Positions 26,970-39,074 of a stretch of DNA of 64,000 bases are shown here, one piece after another. This DNA comes from Cronobacter universalis NCTC 9529. Its GTDB lineage: Bacteria; Pseudomonadota; Gammaproteobacteria; Enterobacterales; Enterobacteriaceae. The stretch lies in contig NZ_CP012257.1 in the NCBI RefSeq assembly GCF_001277175.1, forward strand, positions 3,286,001-3,350,000, read 5' to 3'. The stretch's first letter is position 1; every line of letters begins with the position of its first letter. Under the pieces are notes generated by a model that saw only the letters and a program-made list of their open reading frames with translations, did no database searches and had not been told where the DNA came from. The translations under genes were made by a program, and so were the position numbers.

Positions 26970-29597
26970 TTACAGCTTCGCGGTTACCCAGCTTTCAACG
27001 CTGCCAAGCGCTGCAGGCAGCGCCGCGGCATCAGTGCCGCCGGCTTGCGCCATATCCGGGCGGCCGCCGCCTTTACCGCCGACCTGCTGAGCAATCATGC
27101 CCACCAGTTCGCCAGCTTTGACGCGATCCGTCACATCTTTCGATACGCCCGCGATCAGGGAAACTTTCCCCTCCGCCACGGTCGCCAGCACAATTACCGA
27201 TGAGCCGAGCTGATTTTTCAGATCGTCAACCATCGTGCGCAGCATTTTCGGCTCAACGCCTGCGAGTTCGCTGACCAGCAGTTTCACGCCGTTGATGTCG
27301 ACGGCTTTGCTGCTGAGGTTCGCGCTCTCCTGCGCCGCCTGCTGTTCTTTGAGCTGCTGCAGCTCTTTTTCCAGCTGACGGGTGCGCTCAACCATCGCGC
27401 GAACTTTGTCGTTCAGCGTCTGGCTGTCGCTCTTCAGCAGGTGAGACAGCTCGTTCAGACGGTCGTTCTGGGCATGAACCAGAGACAGCGCGCCTTCGCC
27501 GGTTACCGCTTCGATACGGCGCACGCCTGCGGCGGTGCCCGATTCAGAAACGATGCGGAACAGGCCGATATCGCCGGTGCGCGATGCGTGGATACCGCCG
27601 CACAGCTCGGTGGAGAAATCGCCCATGCTCAGTACGCGCACGCGGTCTTCATATTTCTCGCCGAACAGCGCCATCGCGCCTTTGGCTTTCGCCGCTTCCA
27701 GATCCATGACGTTGGTTTCAATCGGCAGGTTGCGACGGATCTGCGCGTTCACCAGATCTTCCACCTTGCGGATCTCTTCCGGCTTCATCGCTTCGAAATG
27801 GGAGAAGTCGAAACGCAGGCCTTTGTCGTTGACCAGAGAACCTTTCTGCGCGACATGGGTGCCAAGCACCTGGCGCAGCGCGGCATGCATCAGGTGCGTC
27901 GCCGAGTGGTTGAGACGGATACGGTCGCGGCGCGCATGGTCCACTTCCGCTTTAACGCCCTCGCCCACTTTCAGAACGCCGCTGGCCAGCTCGCCAATAT
28001 GGCCAATCGCCTGACCATATTTCTGGGTATCGTTAACGGTGAACGTAAAGCCATTGCCTTTCAGCTCGCCTTTATCGCCAACCTGACCACCGGACTCCGC
28101 ATAGAATGGCGTCTCATCCAGCACCACAACGGCCTGCTGGCCCGCAGTGACTTGCTCAACGGATTTGCCATCGACAAACAGCGCGGTGACTTTCGCAGTC
28201 AGCTCGGTCTGATCGTAACCTTTAAATTCTGACGCGCCGTCAACGCGGATCATCGCGTTGTAGTCCGCGCCGAAACCGCTGGATTCGCGCGCGCGGCGGC
28301 GCTGCTCTTCCATAGCGGCTTCAAAGCCCGCTTCGTCAACTTTAATGTTGCGCTCGCGGCAGACGTCCGCGGTCAGATCGACCGGGAAGCCGTAGGTATC
28401 ATACAGACGGAAAGCCGTTTCGCCGTCGAGCGTATCGCCCGTAAGCTTCGCGAGCTCTTCATCCAGCAGCGCCAGACCACGCTCCAGCGTGCGGGCAAAC
28501 TGCTCTTCTTCGGTTTTCAGAACCTGTTCAACCTGCGCCTGCTGGCGTTTCAGCTCATCGCCCGCCGCGCCCATCACTTCCACCAGCGGCCCAACCAGCT
28601 TGTAGAAGAAGGTGTCTTTCGCGCCCAGCATATTGCCGTGACGAATCGCGCGGCGAATGATGCGGCGCAGCACATAGCCGCGGTTTTCGTTAGACGGAAT
28701 GACGCCATCGGCAATCAGGAAGGCGCAGGAGCGGATATGGTCAGCGATAACGCGCAGCGATTTGTTGCTCAGATCGGTCGCGCCGGTGACGTTCGCCACC
28801 GCCTTGATAAGCTTCTGGAACAGATCGATTTCGTAGTTAGAGTTAACGTGTTGCAGCACCGCGGCGATACGCTCAAGGCCCATGCCGGTATCCACGGACG
28901 GCTTCGGCAGCGGTTCCATGGTGCCGTCAGCCTGACGGTTAAACTGCATAAACACGATATTCCAGATCTCGATATAGCGATCGCCATCTTCTTCCGCGCT
29001 GCCCGGAGGGCCGCCCCAGATGTGGTCGCCATGATCGTAGAAAATCTCGGTGCACGGGCCGCACGGGCCGGTATCGCCCATCTGCCAGAAGTTGTCGGAC
29101 GCGTAAGGCGCGCCTTTGTTATCGCCGATGCGGATAATACGTTCGCGCGGGATCCCGACTTCTTTTTCCCAGATTTCGTAAGCTTCGTCATCGGTTTCGT
29201 AGACGGTTACCCACAGGCGATCTTTCGGCAGGTTAAACCACTGCGCGCCGGTCAGCAGCTCCCAGGCGTACTGGATAGCGTCATGTTTGAAGTAGTCACC
29301 GAAGCTGAAGTTGCCCAGCATTTCGAAGAAGGTGTGGTGGCGGGCGGTGTAACCGACGTTTTCCAGGTCGTTGTGCTTACCACCGGCGCGCACGCAGCGC
29401 TGCGCGGTCGTCGCGCGGGAATAATTACGCTTGTCGAGACCAAGGAACACATCCTTGAACTGGTTCATCCCGGCGTTGGTAAACAGCAAAGTCGGGTCAT
29501 TATTCGGGACCAGAGAGCTACTGGCGACTACCTGGTGTCCCTTGCTATGGAAAAAGTCGAGAAACGCCTGACGGATCTCAGCGGTGCTCTTGCTCAT
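26970..29597 (-). CDS. alaS: Alanyl-tRNA synthetase AlaS
   Basis: This 875-residue class II synthetase charges tRNA-Ala. The N-terminal catalytic domain holds motif 1 ([20 protein letters not shown]), motif 2 ([20 protein letters not shown]) and GMGLERIA (motif 3). The editing domain has the zinc-type [12 protein letters not shown] and [15 protein letters not shown], followed by the C-terminal DHHA1 domain ([15 protein letters not shown]). Length equals the family norm. It lies downstream of recX, as in E. coli. Confidence 0.97.
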   Translation of the reverse strand: MSKSTAEIRQAFLDFFHSKGHQVVASSSLVPNNDPTLLFTNAGMNQFKDVFLGLDKRNYSRATTAQRCVRAGGKHNDLENVGYTARHHTFFEMLGNFSFGDYFKHDAIQYAWELLTGAQWFNLPKDRLWVTVYETDDEAYEIWEKEVGIPRERIIRIGDNKGAPYASDNFWQMGDTGPCGPCTEIFYDHGDHIWGGPPGSAEEDGDRYIEIWNIVFMQFNRQADGTMEPLPKPSVDTGMGLERIAAVLQHVNSNYEIDLFQKLIKAVANVTGATDLSNKSLRVIADHIRSCAFLIADGVIPSNENRGYVLRRIIRRAIRHGNMLGAKDTFFYKLVGPLVEVMGAAGDELKRQQAQVEQVLKTEEEQFARTLERGLALLDEELAKLTGDTLDGETAFRLYDTYGFPVDLTADVCRERNIKVDEAGFEAAMEEQRRRARESSGFGADYNAMIRVDGASEFKGYDQTELTAKVTALFVDGKSVEQVTAGQQAVVVLDETPFYAESGGQVGDKGELKGNGFTFTVNDTQKYGQAIGHIGELASGVLKVGEGVKAEVDHARRDRIRLNHSATHLMHAALRQVLGTHVAQKGSLVNDKGLRFDFSHFEAMKPEEIRKVEDLVNAQIRRNLPIETNVMDLEAAKAKGAMALFGEKYEDRVRVLSMGDFSTELCGGIHASRTGDIGLFRIVSESGTAAGVRRIEAVTGEGALSLVHAQNDRLNELSHLLKSDSQTLNDKVRAMVERTRQLEKELQQLKEQQAAQESANLSSKAVDINGVKLLVSELAGVEPKMLRTMVDDLKNQLGSSVIVLATVAEGKVSLIAGVSKDVTDRVKAGELVGMIAQQVGGKGGGRPDMAQAGGTDAAALPAALGSVESWVTAKL

Positions 29598-29731
29598 AAT
29601 TATCCTGAAATCAAGCTAACGAAATGTGTCACCCGAGTGGCGCAGCACGCTGCCGCCAGTCAGGCTAAACGGAAAAAAGTGGGAATAAGATAAGTTTTCT
29701 TTACAGGGAAGTAAAACCCCGCATGGGGTCA

Positions 29732-30229
29732 TCACTCAAAATTTCGGTAGATCGCCTGGATATCTTCCATGTAATAGCCGCGATACAGCAAAAAGCGCTG
29801 GACTTTCGCTTTTTCGGGGAAGGTGCGCGGCAGCGGCGCGCCGAATTTGCGCTCGGCCTGATCGCGGGCCTGCGCTTCCCAGTCGACCTCACAGGCGGCG
29901 AAGGCGCTGTCGCACGCGGTACGGGAGATGCCTTTCTGTTGCAGCTCCTGACGAATACGCTGCGGTCCGTAGCCTTTACGACCGCGGCTGGCGATATAAC
30001 GCTCGGCAAAATGATCGTCGTCGAGATAACGCTGCTCATGGCACCAGGCGATCACTTTCTCGATATCTTCCGGCGTGGCCTGCGCCTGCTCATCGTCATT
30101 TTTACCAGGCAGCACGGCGCCCAGCTTGCGTCTGAGCTCTTGCTCGCTGTGATCGCGCATTGCGAGTATCCGCATGGCGCGGTCGAGAAGTCGGGAGTAA
30201 GCGGAACGGCGGGGAGTGGCGTCAGTCAT
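29732..30229 (-). CDS. recX: RecA regulatory protein RecX
   Basis: This 165-residue modulator caps RecA filaments and inhibits recombination. It is built of three-helix repeats, with [20 protein letters not shown] as the family signature. It lies 68 bases downstream of recA; a terminator between them (30263-30293) probably allows only partial read-through, so recX is made at low level with the SOS response. Confidence 0.94.
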   Translation of the reverse strand: MTDATPRRSAYSRLLDRAMRILAMRDHSEQELRRKLGAVLPGKNDDEQAQATPEDIEKVIAWCHEQRYLDDDHFAERYIASRGRKGYGPQRIRQELQQKGISRTACDSAFAACEVDWEAQARDQAERKFGAPLPRTFPEKAKVQRFLLYRGYYMEDIQAIYRNFE

Positions 30230-30262
30230 AGGCGTGAAAACAGTGGCGAAGTTGTGGAGACA

Positions 30263-30293
30263 GAAAAAAGTAAGGGCTGCATCAGCAGCCCTT
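30263..30293 (-). terminator. recA terminator (leaky into recX)
   Basis: On the minus strand AAGGGCTGC-TGAT-GCAGCCCTT is followed by ACTTTTTTC. It lies four bases after the recA stop codon and upstream of recX. Confidence 0.8.
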
Positions 30294-30297
30294 GAGA

Positions 30298-31948
<1,651 letters not shown>

Positions 31949-32087
31949 GACGGCTCCGATTGTAAACGTAACCCCAGGCATCCCACAGCGATTTTTCAGC
32001 GTTGCAGGCAGTTACATCGGGTTTTACGAGGCGAATTCAAGGTTTGAGGTCAGTTTATTTCCCCGCCCGCACAGGCGGGGAAACGTC

Positions 32088-33170
32088 TTACTGCACCCGG
32101 GCGAGCGCCACCGCCTGGCCGAGCTGCCAGACCGCCATCGCGTAGTGCGTACTATGGTTATAGCGCGTAATGGCGTAGAAGTTAGGCAGACCGTACCAGT
32201 ACTGGTAGCCGCTGCCGATGTCGAGGCGCAGGAGGCTCGCTTCGGTGTGATCGCCAAGCGGCTGCTGCGGCGTTAAGCCTGCCGCCGCCAGCTGGCCGAC
32301 GCTGTATTTGGTTTTAAAACCGTTCTCAAGCTGCGGCGCCTGGCCGTTGGCGGGCACCGCCACTAGATCGCCCTTCACCCAGCCGTGTTGCTGGAAGTAG
32401 TGCGCGACGCTGCCGATAGCGTCTTCCGGATCCCACAAGTTGATGTGCCCGTCGCCGTTAAAGTCGACCGCGTACTCTTTATAGGAGGACGGCATAAACT
32501 GGCCGTAACCCATCGCGCCTGCGAATGATCCCTTCAGCGCCAGCGGATCGTCGCCTTCATCGCGCGACATCAGCAGGAACGTTTCGAGCTCGGCGGCAAA
32601 ATAGTCGGCGCGGCGCGGGTAGTTAAAGGCGAGCGTCGACAGCGCGTCGATAATACGGGTTTTGCCCATCACGCGGCCCCAGCGGGTCTCCACGCCGATA
32701 ATCCCGACCACGATTTCCGGCGGTACGCCGTAAACCTGCCAGGCGCGGTTAAGCGCGTCCTGATACTGGTTCCAGAACGCCACGCCGTTTTGCACGTTGT
32801 CCGGCGTGATGAATTTATTGCGATAGCGCAGCCAGGCGCCGTTCGGCCCCGGGGCAGGCTGGGTGGTCGGCGCCTGGCGGTCCATCAGACGCAGCACGTA
32901 ATCGAGCCTTTTGGTCTGTGAGAACACTTCCTGGAGCTGCTGACGGTTAAACCCGTGCTTGCTGACCATCATATTGATGAAATTTTCCGCCGCCGGATTG
33001 CCGGTGAAATCCCCGGTGGGCAGCAACATATCGTGCTGCGGCTGGAGCAGGAAGCCGCCCTGGCTTGCGCCTGCGGTCTGAGTGGTTGCGGATTGAGACT
33101 TCGGCTTGCTGCTGCAGGCGGCAAGCGCCATCATCAGCGGCAACAGGGCGACATAGCGACGCTTTAACAT
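32088..33170 (-). CDS. mltB: Membrane-bound lytic murein transglycosylase B
   Basis: This 360-residue outer-membrane lipoprotein cleaves peptidoglycan glycan strands to 1,6-anhydro products. The lipobox is LAACSS (Cys19), preceded by a short signal MLKRRYVALLPLMMA. The SLT_2 domain has the catalytic Glu in IIGVETRWGRVMG and conserved GSFAGAMGYGQFMPSSYKEY. Family length is 361. In E. coli srlA follows; here the next genes are an amino-acid importer. Confidence 0.95.
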   Translation of the reverse strand: MLKRRYVALLPLMMALAACSSKPKSQSATTQTAGASQGGFLLQPQHDMLLPTGDFTGNPAAENFINMMVSKHGFNRQQLQEVFSQTKRLDYVLRLMDRQAPTTQPAPGPNGAWLRYRNKFITPDNVQNGVAFWNQYQDALNRAWQVYGVPPEIVVGIIGVETRWGRVMGKTRIIDALSTLAFNYPRRADYFAAELETFLLMSRDEGDDPLALKGSFAGAMGYGQFMPSSYKEYAVDFNGDGHINLWDPEDAIGSVAHYFQQHGWVKGDLVAVPANGQAPQLENGFKTKYSVGQLAAAGLTPQQPLGDHTEASLLRLDIGSGYQYWYGLPNFYAITRYNHSTHYAMAVWQLGQAVALARVQ

Positions 33171-33284
33171 GAGATATCCATATGGCTGTTCAGAACGAAT
33201 GGCAGTAATGGTAGATCATCCTGGGCCAGGCGAGGAAGCGCGGCGCGAGGCGCAGGCGGGAAATTTTACCGCCTGCGCGCGCTG

Positions 33285-34016
33285 TCAGAGGACTTTACTG
33301 AGAAAAGCCGCGGTGCGCGGGTTCTGCGGGGCGGTAAAAAGCTGCGCGGGCGGGCCTTCTTCCTGAATCACGCCGCTATCGATGAAAATCACCCGGTCGG
33401 CGACTTCACGCGCAAATCCCATCTCGTGGGTGACGATAACCATCGTCATGCCCTCTTCGGCAAGATTTTTCATCACCGCCAGCACTTCGCCCACCAGCTC
33501 CGGGTCCAGCGCGGAGGTCGGTTCGTCAAAGAGCATGACCGACGGGTTCATCGCCAGCGCGCGGGCAATCGCCACGCGCTGCTGCTGGCCGCCGGAGAGG
33601 CTCGCGGGCCAGGCGTCGCGCTTATCGCTCAGGCCCACTTTAGCCAGCAGCCCTTCGGCGAGCGTCACCGCCTGCGCGCGTTTCATACCCTTCAGGCTCA
33701 TCGGGGCCATAATGAGATTTTCCAGCACCGTCATGTGCGGAAACAGATTAAAGCGCTGGAATACCATTCCGACGCCCGCGCGCAGCAGGTTTACATCGGC
33801 GTTGCGGTCATGCACGGCAAAACCGTTAACCAGGATTTCGCCCTCTTCTGCCGTTTCCAGCGTGTTAAGGCAGCGCAAAAAGGTGCTTTTGCCGGAGCCG
33901 GAAGGACCAATGACGCAGACCACCTCTTCCGGTTTGATGTCGCAGTTTATGCCGCGCAGAACGTGGCTTGCGCCGAAATGCTTATGCAGATTTTTAACGT
34001 GAATCACTTTTGCCAA
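33285..34016 (-). CDS. Polar amino-acid ABC transporter, ATP-binding protein
   Basis: This 243-residue GlnQ/HisP-type ATPase has Walker A ([12 protein letters not shown]), Q-loop ([10 protein letters not shown]), signature (LSGGQQQRV), Walker B ([13 protein letters not shown]) and H-loop ([10 protein letters not shown]). It overlaps the permease gene upstream by 23 bases. It is the last gene of a binding protein, permease, ATPase operon on the minus strand. The substrate is not assigned. Confidence 0.9.
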   Translation of the reverse strand: MAKVIHVKNLHKHFGASHVLRGINCDIKPEEVVCVIGPSGSGKSTFLRCLNTLETAEEGEILVNGFAVHDRNADVNLLRAGVGMVFQRFNLFPHMTVLENLIMAPMSLKGMKRAQAVTLAEGLLAKVGLSDKRDAWPASLSGGQQQRVAIARALAMNPSVMLFDEPTSALDPELVGEVLAVMKNLAEEGMTMVIVTHEMGFAREVADRVIFIDSGVIQEEGPPAQLFTAPQNPRTAAFLSKVL

Positions 34017-34764
34017 ACCTCTTTTCCAGCCGCGCCACCAGCTGCGATAGCAGGAAGGTAATCACCCAGTAGACCAGCGAAATGGTCAGGTAGGGCTCCC
34101 AGTATGTGGCGTAGGCGCCGGAGACGGTACGCGCCGCATAGGCGAGATCCGCAAGACCGATGGCAGACGCGAGCGATGAGTCTTTCACAATGGCGATCGC
34201 ATTGTTGCCAAGCGGCGGCAGGATGCGGCGAAACGCCTGCGGCAGAATGACTTTGCGCATGGTTTTCCACCACGGCATGCCGAGCGCGCGCGACGCCTCC
34301 ATCTGCCCGCGGTCGATAGACTGAATGCCCGCGCGGAAGATTTCAGACACGTACGCGCCCGCGTTAAGCGTAATCGCCACGATACAGGAGAGAAACGCGC
34401 CGTAATCGGAGCGCAGCATACGGGCGAATTCGCTGCTCATCAGCCCGCTCTCCACCAGCCAGCCGTCGCGCGGGTTAATAAAGAGCGGCACCAGCGCGAA
34501 GTGCACCACCATGATCTGTACAAACAGCGGCGTGCCGCGAAACGCGCTGACATAAAAGCGCACCGGGAACTGCACCAGGTAGCGCAGCACATATTTCCAC
34601 GGCCCGTGCTCCGCGTGCGCCATGCGCCCCAGCCCGAGCGTCAAGCCCCACAGCGTGCCGAGTATCACGCAGATGATGGTGCATTTGATGGTCATCCAGG
34701 CGCCCTGCATAAACAGCGGGCCATACTCCTGGATTATCTCCCAATGAAATCCTGACATGTCCAT
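33994..34764 (-). CDS. Polar amino-acid ABC transporter, permease
   Basis: This 256-residue HisM/GlnP-type permease has about five membrane helices and the EAA cytoplasmic loop ([20 protein letters not shown], then [15 protein letters not shown]) that contacts the ATPase. The N-terminus shows the family phrase [12 protein letters not shown] and the motif [15 protein letters not shown] single permease gene implies a homodimer. The overlap with the ATPase gene suggests coupling. Confidence 0.9.
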   Translation of the reverse strand: MDMSGFHWEIIQEYGPLFMQGAWMTIKCTIICVILGTLWGLTLGLGRMAHAEHGPWKYVLRYLVQFPVRFYVSAFRGTPLFVQIMVVHFALVPLFINPRDGWLVESGLMSSEFARMLRSDYGAFLSCIVAITLNAGAYVSEIFRAGIQSIDRGQMEASRALGMPWWKTMRKVILPQAFRRILPPLGNNAIAIVKDSSLASAIGLADLAYAARTVSGAYATYWEPYLTISLVYWVITFLLSQLVARLEKRFGKSDSR

Positions 34765-34831
34765 TTCCGAAAAAGAGGCGGCTGCCGCAGAGACGGTCAG
34801 CCGCTAAATAACAGGAAGCGAAAGCGCGCGA

Positions 34832-35599
34832 TTACTGCGCAGGCAGCGTCGGCACGTTATCGTCAAACCAGGCTTTGTAGATTTTCGCGTACGTGCCGTC
34901 AGCGACGATCTTCGCCAGGCCCGCGTTGATTTTATTGCGCAGTTCGTCGTTGCCTTTCGCCACCGCGATCCCGAAATACTGACGTTCAAACTTCGCGTCC
35001 GGCACCAGTTTGAACTGTTTCTCCGGATGCTGTTTGATGTAGTACTTCACCACGCCCACATCGCCCACGGCGGCGCTGACGCCATCTTCAAACAGCTCCT
35101 GAAGCATCAGCGGCGTGTTGTCGAAGCGCTTAATCGCCGTGTTGTTTTTGCCAAGCGCGTCGGAAACCACGATATCCCCGGTGCTGGAGTTCACCACGCC
35201 CACTTTTTCATTTTTCAGCGCGGCCAGTGAATCCACTTTTGAATCTGCCGGAACGACGATGGATTGTTCTGCCGGGAAATAAGGCGCAGAGAAATCGACC
35301 ATCTGCTTACGCTTATCGGTGATGGTGATGCCGGAGATAAGAATGTCGCGATCGCCTGAACCGAGCGTCGCGAAGATCCCTTCCCACGGCGTGTTCACCA
35401 GCTTCACGTTGAAGTTTTCCGCTTTGGCGATGGCTTTAATAATGTCGATATCGAAACCTTCCAGCTGTTTCTGGCTGTTTTCGAATTCAAACGGACGATA
35501 GGTGCCGCCTGCGCCGACGACATAGGTTTCCTGCGCCGCAAACGCGCTGCCCGCGAGGGCTGCCATTAACAAACCGGCCTTGAGTAAAGATTTTACCAT
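34832..35599 (-). CDS. Polar amino-acid ABC transporter, periplasmic binding protein
   Basis: This 255-residue SBP_bac_3 protein has a Sec signal peptide (MVKSLLKAGLLMAALAGSAF, cut after AFA before AQETYVVG). The fold markers TYRPFEF, GFDIDIIKAIAK and DILISGITITDKRKQMVDFS are those of glutamine, arginine or cystine binders. The start at 35599 is preceded by GAGGGTT at good spacing and begins the signal peptide; an upstream ATG would put charged residues before it. The exact substrate is open. Confidence 0.88.
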   Translation of the reverse strand: MVKSLLKAGLLMAALAGSAFAAQETYVVGAGGTYRPFEFENSQKQLEGFDIDIIKAIAKAENFNVKLVNTPWEGIFATLGSGDRDILISGITITDKRKQMVDFSAPYFPAEQSIVVPADSKVDSLAALKNEKVGVVNSSTGDIVVSDALGKNNTAIKRFDNTPLMLQELFEDGVSAAVGDVGVVKYYIKQHPEKQFKLVPDAKFERQYFGIAVAKGNDELRNKINAGLAKIVADGTYAKIYKAWFDDNVPTLPAQ

Positions 35600-35771
35600 G
35601 ATCGCAACCCTCATTTTTATGCACTCAATATGAATAAAAATACATACATTAGTCAGGTCGCGCAACCAGAATATATTCTCCGTTGACTTACCCACCCCGC
35701 CAGTTCTGGTAGTCAAGCGCAGCGGCTTAAATGCCGATAACGCTCAGTGGTTTTCAAATCAAGGGGCTGAA

Positions 35772-35984
35772 ATGAAACGACATCCTGTCCAGTCGAGAAC
35801 GTTTAAAAGCGCAGGTTACGATCCGACCTGCTCGATTATGGAAATTGAGTACGCCAACGGGCGCGTGGAGCAGTTTCTCGGCGTACCGGCGAAAACCTGG
35901 CAAACCTTTCTGATGAGTAACGAGAAAGAGAGCTGGTTTAGCAACAATATCAAAAGCAGCTTTTTCAAAGTTTCCGTGAGTTGA
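35772..35984 (+). CDS. KTSC-domain protein
   Basis: This 70-residue single-domain protein has the KTSC pattern: SAGYDPTCSIMEIEYANGRV, then EQFLGVPAKTWQTFL and NNIKSSFFKV. KTSC domains occur alone in bacteria and fused to lysyl-tRNA synthetase in some phages; a nucleic-acid-related role is suspected but unproven. It is divergent from the ABC importer and convergent with the chemoreceptor gene. Confidence 0.8.
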   Translation: MKRHPVQSRTFKSAGYDPTCSIMEIEYANGRVEQFLGVPAKTWQTFLMSNEKESWFSNNIKSSFFKVSVS

Positions 35985-36002
35985 GGCGATAAAAGAAGGC
36001 AT

Positions 36003-36031
36003 AAAAAAAGCGTGGCGAGCCACGCTTTTTT
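36003..36031. terminator. Bidirectional terminator
   Basis: AAGCGTGG and CCACGCTT flank CGAG, with an A run before and a T run after, so it serves the KTSC gene and the convergent chemoreceptor gene. Confidence 0.85.
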
Positions 36032-36054
36032 ATTGGGCTAATCACAGGCGGGGA

Positions 36055-37722
36055 TCAGAAGGTTTCCCAGTTATCGCCCCCCGCAGGCGCTGCCAGCGCG
36101 GGTTTTACCGGCTCGATGCGCGCAAGCGGCGCGGCGCCGGTGCGTGCTGGCGTACTGACGACGCCGCGAGAGACCTTAAAGGCCGCCACCGCCTGGCGCA
36201 GTTGCTCCGCCTGATCTTCCAGCGCCGCCGCCGCCGCGGCGGACTCCTGTACCAGCGCGGCGTTCTGCTGCGTAACGCTGTCCATCTGCGACACCGCAAG
36301 GCTCACCTGCTCAATGCCGCGGCTCTGCTCATCAGACGCCGAGGCGATTTCACCCATGATATCGGTCACGCGGGTCACCGCCTGCACAATCTCTTTCATG
36401 GTGTCGCCCGCTTCCTGCACCTGGCCGGAGCCGGTATCGACGCGGTTTACTGAATTTTCGATAAGCGCTTTGATCTCTTTCGCCGCGTTGGCGCTGCGGC
36501 TGGCGAGCGTGCGCACTTCCCCCGCCACCACCGCGAAGCCGCGGCCCTGTTCGCCCGCGCGCGCCGCTTCTACGGCGGCGTTGAGCGCGAGAATGTTGGT
36601 CTGGAAGGCGATGCTGTCGATGACGCTGGTGATGTGTGCAATCTGCTGCGAGCTTTCGGCGATGGATTTCATGGTCTGCACCACGTTATCCACCACGCGC
36701 CCGCCTTTGTCCGCGGTCTCCGAGGCGTTTTTCGCCAGCTGCGACGCCTGACGCGCGTTATCGCTGTTCTGTTTCACGGTCGCGGTTAGCTGCTCCATGC
36801 TGGCGGCGGTCTCTTCCAGCGACGCGGCCTGCTGCTCGGTACGCGCGGAGAGATCGTTGCTGCCTGCGGAGATTTCGCCCGCGCCGGTGTAGATGGATTC
36901 CGTGCTGTCGCGTACCGCCGTGACGGTGCCCGCCAGCGCCTGCTGCATCCCCTGAAGCGACGCGGCAAGCTGGCCCATTTCGTTACGTCCTCCCACCGCA
37001 ATCTGGCGCGTTAAATCGCCGCCGGCAATCGCGCGGATATGCTCCATCGCGTCGCGCAGCGGCCCCAGCAGCAGATGACGTAAGCCCTGCCAGATGGTGG
37101 CGATCGCCAGCACCACAATGACCGCGATAACGCCGAGCGTCCAGAGCATACCGGTAAAGCTCTGCTGGTTCTCCTGGGCGGCGGCCTGCAGCAGCGTGGT
37201 GTTCTGCGCGCGCCAGGTGGTGTAAACCTCTTCCATCTCATCCTGCGCTTTCTGGGCGTCGAGATTGCCGTAAGCCTCATAATTATTCGCGCCGAGATAG
37301 CCGATGGACGCCTGAAGCGTGTCATGCAGCGCCTGGTATTTTTCGGCTATTTTGCTTGCCGTCGCTTCATCCTGTCCGTTCAGGCGCGGCGAGCCTTTGT
37401 AGAGCGCAAAATGCTTTTCCGCTTTGCCAAGCGAGGTGGAGGCGGTCGCCAGCAGTTTGTTGATCGCCGCAAGCGACGCCGGATCGCGCTGGTTTTTCAG
37501 GAAGCGGATCGCCACGCGGTTCACCGTCACGCGGGTTTTTACCAGCGTCTGAAAACTGTCGCCAAGCTGCTCCTGCTGGAAATTAAGTAAATTCGCATTC
37601 TGGAAATTATTTCTGTCATTATTGACTGCCGTATAAAAAAGGCTGCCGGTGACCATTTGCAACACCGTAAAGGTCAACAGGATAATAATAATCCCGCTAA
37701 CCACTTTTATATTTTTAATCAT
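36055..37722 (-). CDS. Tsr/Tar-like methyl-accepting chemotaxis protein
   Basis: This is a 555-residue transmembrane chemoreceptor. It has TM1 (about 8-30), a periplasmic four-helix sensor, TM2 (about 190-212), HAMP, and the signalling hairpin with tip [20 protein letters not shown]. It ends NWETF, the CheR/CheB docking pentapeptide of Tsr and Tar. The sensor helix contains [12 protein letters not shown], matching the TRxTLNRA segment whose arginines bind the amino-acid carboxylate in Tsr and Tar, so an amino-acid attractant is likely. Preceded by a good FliA promoter, and next to an amino-acid importer. Confidence 0.92.
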   Translation of the reverse strand: MIKNIKVVSGIIIILLTFTVLQMVTGSLFYTAVNNDRNNFQNANLLNFQQEQLGDSFQTLVKTRVTVNRVAIRFLKNQRDPASLAAINKLLATASTSLGKAEKHFALYKGSPRLNGQDEATASKIAEKYQALHDTLQASIGYLGANNYEAYGNLDAQKAQDEMEEVYTTWRAQNTTLLQAAAQENQQSFTGMLWTLGVIAVIVVLAIATIWQGLRHLLLGPLRDAMEHIRAIAGGDLTRQIAVGGRNEMGQLAASLQGMQQALAGTVTAVRDSTESIYTGAGEISAGSNDLSARTEQQAASLEETAASMEQLTATVKQNSDNARQASQLAKNASETADKGGRVVDNVVQTMKSIAESSQQIAHITSVIDSIAFQTNILALNAAVEAARAGEQGRGFAVVAGEVRTLASRSANAAKEIKALIENSVNRVDTGSGQVQEAGDTMKEIVQAVTRVTDIMGEIASASDEQSRGIEQVSLAVSQMDSVTQQNAALVQESAAAAAALEDQAEQLRQAVAAFKVSRGVVSTPARTGAAPLARIEPVKPALAAPAGGDNWETF

Positions 37723-37761
37723 TGTTAATCATCCCCTGAACCAGGCGTTATTGTGTAGCTG

Positions 37762-37788
37762 TTATCGGAACGGCGTGCGCAAACTTTA
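37762..37788 (-). promoter_or_regulatory. Sigma-28 (FliA) promoter of the Tsr-like MCP gene
   Basis: On the minus strand TAAAGTTT (37788-37781), an 11-base spacer and TCCGATAA (37769-37762) match the FliA consensus TAAAGTTT-N11-GCCGATAA with one mismatch. It lies about 40 bases upstream of the receptor start. Confidence 0.8.
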
Positions 37789-37837
37789 TCCACCCCGCTG
37801 AAATATGCGAGCGGCGCCATGATTTAAAACAAAAAGA

Positions 37838-37864
37838 TAAACACTCTGATTTTTTAGCCGATAG
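37838..37864 (+). promoter_or_regulatory. Sigma-28 (FliA)-like promoter of the acetyltransferase gene
   Basis: On the plus strand TAAACACT (37838-37845), an 11-base spacer and GCCGATAG (37857-37864) resemble the FliA consensus (TAAA and seven of eight -10 bases). It points to the GNAT gene 67 bases downstream, and is divergent from the MCP promoter. Confidence 0.6.
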
Positions 37865-37930
37865 TAAAAGTATCCCTTTCACCCCGCGACGTATTCCAGA
37901 GCGTCACCTTCCGGGTTTTAAGGAGGCACC

Positions 37931-38635
37931 ATGAAAGAGCTAAACAGCTTTGGGCAGTATGTCGGCCAGCCCGTGGCGGAGTGGACACCGCGCGAACTGC
38001 CGCAGAAGAAAATGTTCGCCGGGCATTTTTGCCATCTTGAGCCCGTGAGCGTGCGCCACGCGCTGGCGCTGCATCACGCCTGGCACAGCATTGACGACAC
38101 GCGCGACTGGACTTATCTGACCGATGAACGCCCGCCGACGCTGACCGCCAGTGAATATTATCTGCGCCGTCTGGAAGCCGCGACCGACGCCTGGTATTTC
38201 ACGGTACTGGAAAATATCAGCGGGCAACCTACCGGCACGCTGTGCCTGATGAATGTCGATAAAACGCACGGCGTGATTGAAATCGGCAATGTGAACTGGT
38301 CGCCCTCCATGAAAAGAACCCATTACGGTACGGAGGCTATCTATTTATTACTGGCGTATGTTTTCGAAGAATTAAAATACCGGCGCTGCGAATGGAAAAC
38401 CGATGAGCTGAATACCCCCGCCATTCAGGCCGCCCAGCGTCTCGGCTTTATTTATGAAGGGACATTCCGGGAATGTCAGGTCCGAAAAGGGCGCAACAGT
38501 AATGTGAACTGGTATTCGATTGTCGAAGCCGAATGGCCGCATCACGCCAAAGCGCTGCGCGCCTGGCTGCGCCTGGAGAACTTCAACGACCGCGGGCGCC
38601 AGATTAAACACCTTGAGGATTTTAAAGGTCGATAA
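37931..38635 (+). CDS. GNAT-family N-acetyltransferase (RimJ/RimL-like)
   Basis: This 234-residue protein contains an Acetyltransf_3 fold: the substrate side begins FAGHFCHLEPVSVRHALALH, the acetyl-CoA region lies in GTEAIYLLLAYVFEELKYRR, and the last motif is AAQRLGFIYEGTFREC. Similar proteins acetylate ribosomal proteins, amino acids or antibiotics; the target here is unknown. AAGGAGG precedes the ATG. An upstream FliA-like promoter suggests expression with flagellar genes. Confidence 0.85.
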   Translation: MKELNSFGQYVGQPVAEWTPRELPQKKMFAGHFCHLEPVSVRHALALHHAWHSIDDTRDWTYLTDERPPTLTASEYYLRRLEAATDAWYFTVLENISGQPTGTLCLMNVDKTHGVIEIGNVNWSPSMKRTHYGTEAIYLLLAYVFEELKYRRCEWKTDELNTPAIQAAQRLGFIYEGTFRECQVRKGRNSNVNWYSIVEAEWPHHAKALRAWLRLENFNDRGRQIKHLEDFKGR

Positions 38636-38708
38636 GCGCGCTGCGTGAAACGCTATAACACGGGCGGCGCTTTTTTATTTAGCCATTGCGCCGCCATTAA
38701 GTAAGCGC

Positions 38709-39074
38709 TTATTCGCAGGCAGCGATAAGCTTGCTGTTTTTATCGTAAGTAACGGAGCATTTTTTAGCGGTTGCCGGAACAATCAACTTAACGGTCTGCT
38801 TCGTATTCTTATACAGGCATAAAAAATAGAGCGAGGTTTTACTCTTTCTGGCCTCGTCCTGATACTCAGGCAAAGTCCAGACGGTATCGCGATCATTATC
38901 CGGCATCAGATCAACTAACGCTTCCGGCGGCCCGACAAACAAACTGGCATCGTCTAAAACATGTGTTTTATCCTGCGCCGTTGGGTACTGCGGGCATAGC
39001 GTGACGGTGGCCTGCGCGCCCGTCACGGATAAAAATAACCCGGCGCTGAGCAAAAGCGTTTTACTCCACAACAT
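38709..39074 (-). CDS. STY0301-family secreted protein, putative immunity to Tae2-like amidase
   Basis: This 121-residue protein has a signal peptide (MLWSKTLLLSAGLFLSVTGA, cut after AQA), then LCPQYPTAQDKTHVLDDASL. Four cysteines (LCP, LCLY, KKC, AACE) could make two periplasmic disulfides. The family is named from Salmonella Typhi STY0301. The start overlaps the stop of the upstream amidase-like gene by 14 bases, so the two are co-translated. Position, export and pairing point to an immunity protein; this is inference. GGAGA nine bases before the ATG at 39074 favours this start over one at 39089. Confidence 0.7.
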   Translation of the reverse strand: MLWSKTLLLSAGLFLSVTGAQATVTLCPQYPTAQDKTHVLDDASLFVGPPEALVDLMPDNDRDTVWTLPEYQDEARKSKTSLYFLCLYKNTKQTVKLIVPATAKKCSVTYDKNSKLIAACE

